Notes under the pieces: model-generated
Seen by the model: only the letters and a program-made list of their open reading frames with translations
Databases searched by the model: none
Told to the model about the DNA's origin: nothing
Assembly (NCBI GenBank): GCA_045807125.1
Contig: JBJMHZ010000043.1
Span: 37,774-101,773 of the forward strand
DNA length: 64,000 bases
Reading direction: 5' to 3'
Source: JBJMHZ01 sp045807125
GTDB lineage: Bacteria; Actinomycetota; Actinomycetes; JAWWOL01
Part shown: in pieces, positions 63,799 through 64,000 of the stretch
Layout: every line of letters begins with the position of its first letter
Numbering within the stretch: position 1 is the stretch's first letter
Position numbers and translations under genes: made by a program

Positions 63799-64000
63799 CT
63801 ATCCGGGGAGCAGGGCGTAGCGGCCGAGCTGCCAGAGCTCGGCGGCGAGCAGCACCGCCGCGACGGCGCAGCGGCGCAGCGCGAGCGGGCGCGACCGCCA
63901 CCACGCCGCGGCGGCGGCCACGATGCCGAGCGGTGCGGCCACCAGCAGGGCGGCGCCGGCCACGACGGCCGGGTTGGCCCGCAGCGCGCCGGCGAGGTCG
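63799..64000 (-). CDS. C-terminal part of a DUF2752-like membrane protein
   Basis: Open at the window edge; 66 residues are visible. They read DLAGALRANPAVVAGAALLV, a hydrophobic stretch, a basic turn AWWRSRPLALRRC and a second hydrophobic stretch ending LGRYALLPG. DLxxAlxxNP followed by two helices matches the C-terminus of DUF2752 proteins, which often precede RDD genes in actinobacteria. The diagnostic CPxCGxTR motif would lie upstream, outside the window, so the call is tentative. Confidence 0.55.
   Translation of the reverse strand, partial: DLAGALRANPAVVAGAALLVAAPLGIVAAAAAWWRSRPLALRRCAVAAVLLAAELWQLGRYALLPG

Overview
This is a chromosomal segment of a very GC-rich actinomycete. The evidence is strong G/C bias at third codon positions, frequent GTG starts, and an actinobacterial gene set: WhiB, MtrA/MtrB/LpqB, the F420 genes cofD/cofE, DUF3499, DUF5719, an Rv3235-type protein and TIGR03089. 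The core order (mannose-1-P guanylyltransferase, cofE/cofD, whiB, zincin-like protein, DUF3499, phosphomannomutase, SIS protein, ahcY, mtrA, mtrB, lpqB, comF-like, hpf, secA) matches what I recall of the M. tuberculosis Rv3264c-Rv3240c region and its Streptomyces counterpart. I cannot name the genus. No tRNA, rRNA, transposase, integrase or CRISPR array was seen.

Layout. 1-4.9 kb: galE, a UDP-sugar dehydrogenase, a two-subunit CoA-transferase, a TIGR03089 protein and a SHOCT membrane protein. 5-12.8 kb: two large membrane proteins, a SpoIID-domain exoprotein, a GT4 glycosyltransferase and the GDP-mannose pyrophosphorylase. 12.9-17.8 kb: a DUF3105 protein, a DNA glycosylase, a small unknown, cofE-cofD and whiB. 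17.8-24 kb: a 1111-residue GT2 membrane protein, DUF5719, a degenerate zincin, DUF3499 and a zinc-ribbon protein. 24-31 kb: phosphomannomutase, Trm112-like, SIS isomerase, a CDF transporter, a MerR regulator and two S-adenosylhomocysteine hydrolases in tandem. 31-38 kb: three polytopic membrane proteins (two recognisable as GT-C enzymes), an FAD oxidoreductase with GtrA, and mtnA. 38.9-50.3 kb: mtrA-mtrB-lpqB, a comF-like gene, a probable structured RNA and hpf, an orphan NarL-type regulator, a double GNAT protein and secA. 50.4-55 kb: Rv3235-like and LysM proteins, an HTH protein, and a SAF/CpaE-like pair. 55-64 kb: an accessory-looking block with a 2OG oxygenase overlapping a cytochrome P450, an acyl-CoA dehydrogenase divergent from an APH kinase and HAD protein, WS/DGAT, patatin, RDD and the end of a DUF2752 gene.

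How the genes work together. Phosphomannomutase, the SIS isomerase and the guanylyltransferase can make GDP-mannose. GalE, the dehydrogenase, several glycosyltransferases and GtrA can use or move activated sugars for envelope glycans. MtrAB-LpqB, SpoIID and LysM proteins belong to wall homeostasis. AhcY and MtnA recycle methylation by-products. CofD/CofE build F420.

The best leads are: a raiA-type RNA candidate before hpf; the tandem long and short SAH hydrolases, the second with an active-site His to Asn change; the translationally coupled P450/2OG-oxygenase pair; a split version of the human ACAD10 architecture (HAD, APH, ACAD); a cofE gene whose C-terminus is not a nitroreductase; and a likely AUC start codon in the guanylyltransferase gene.
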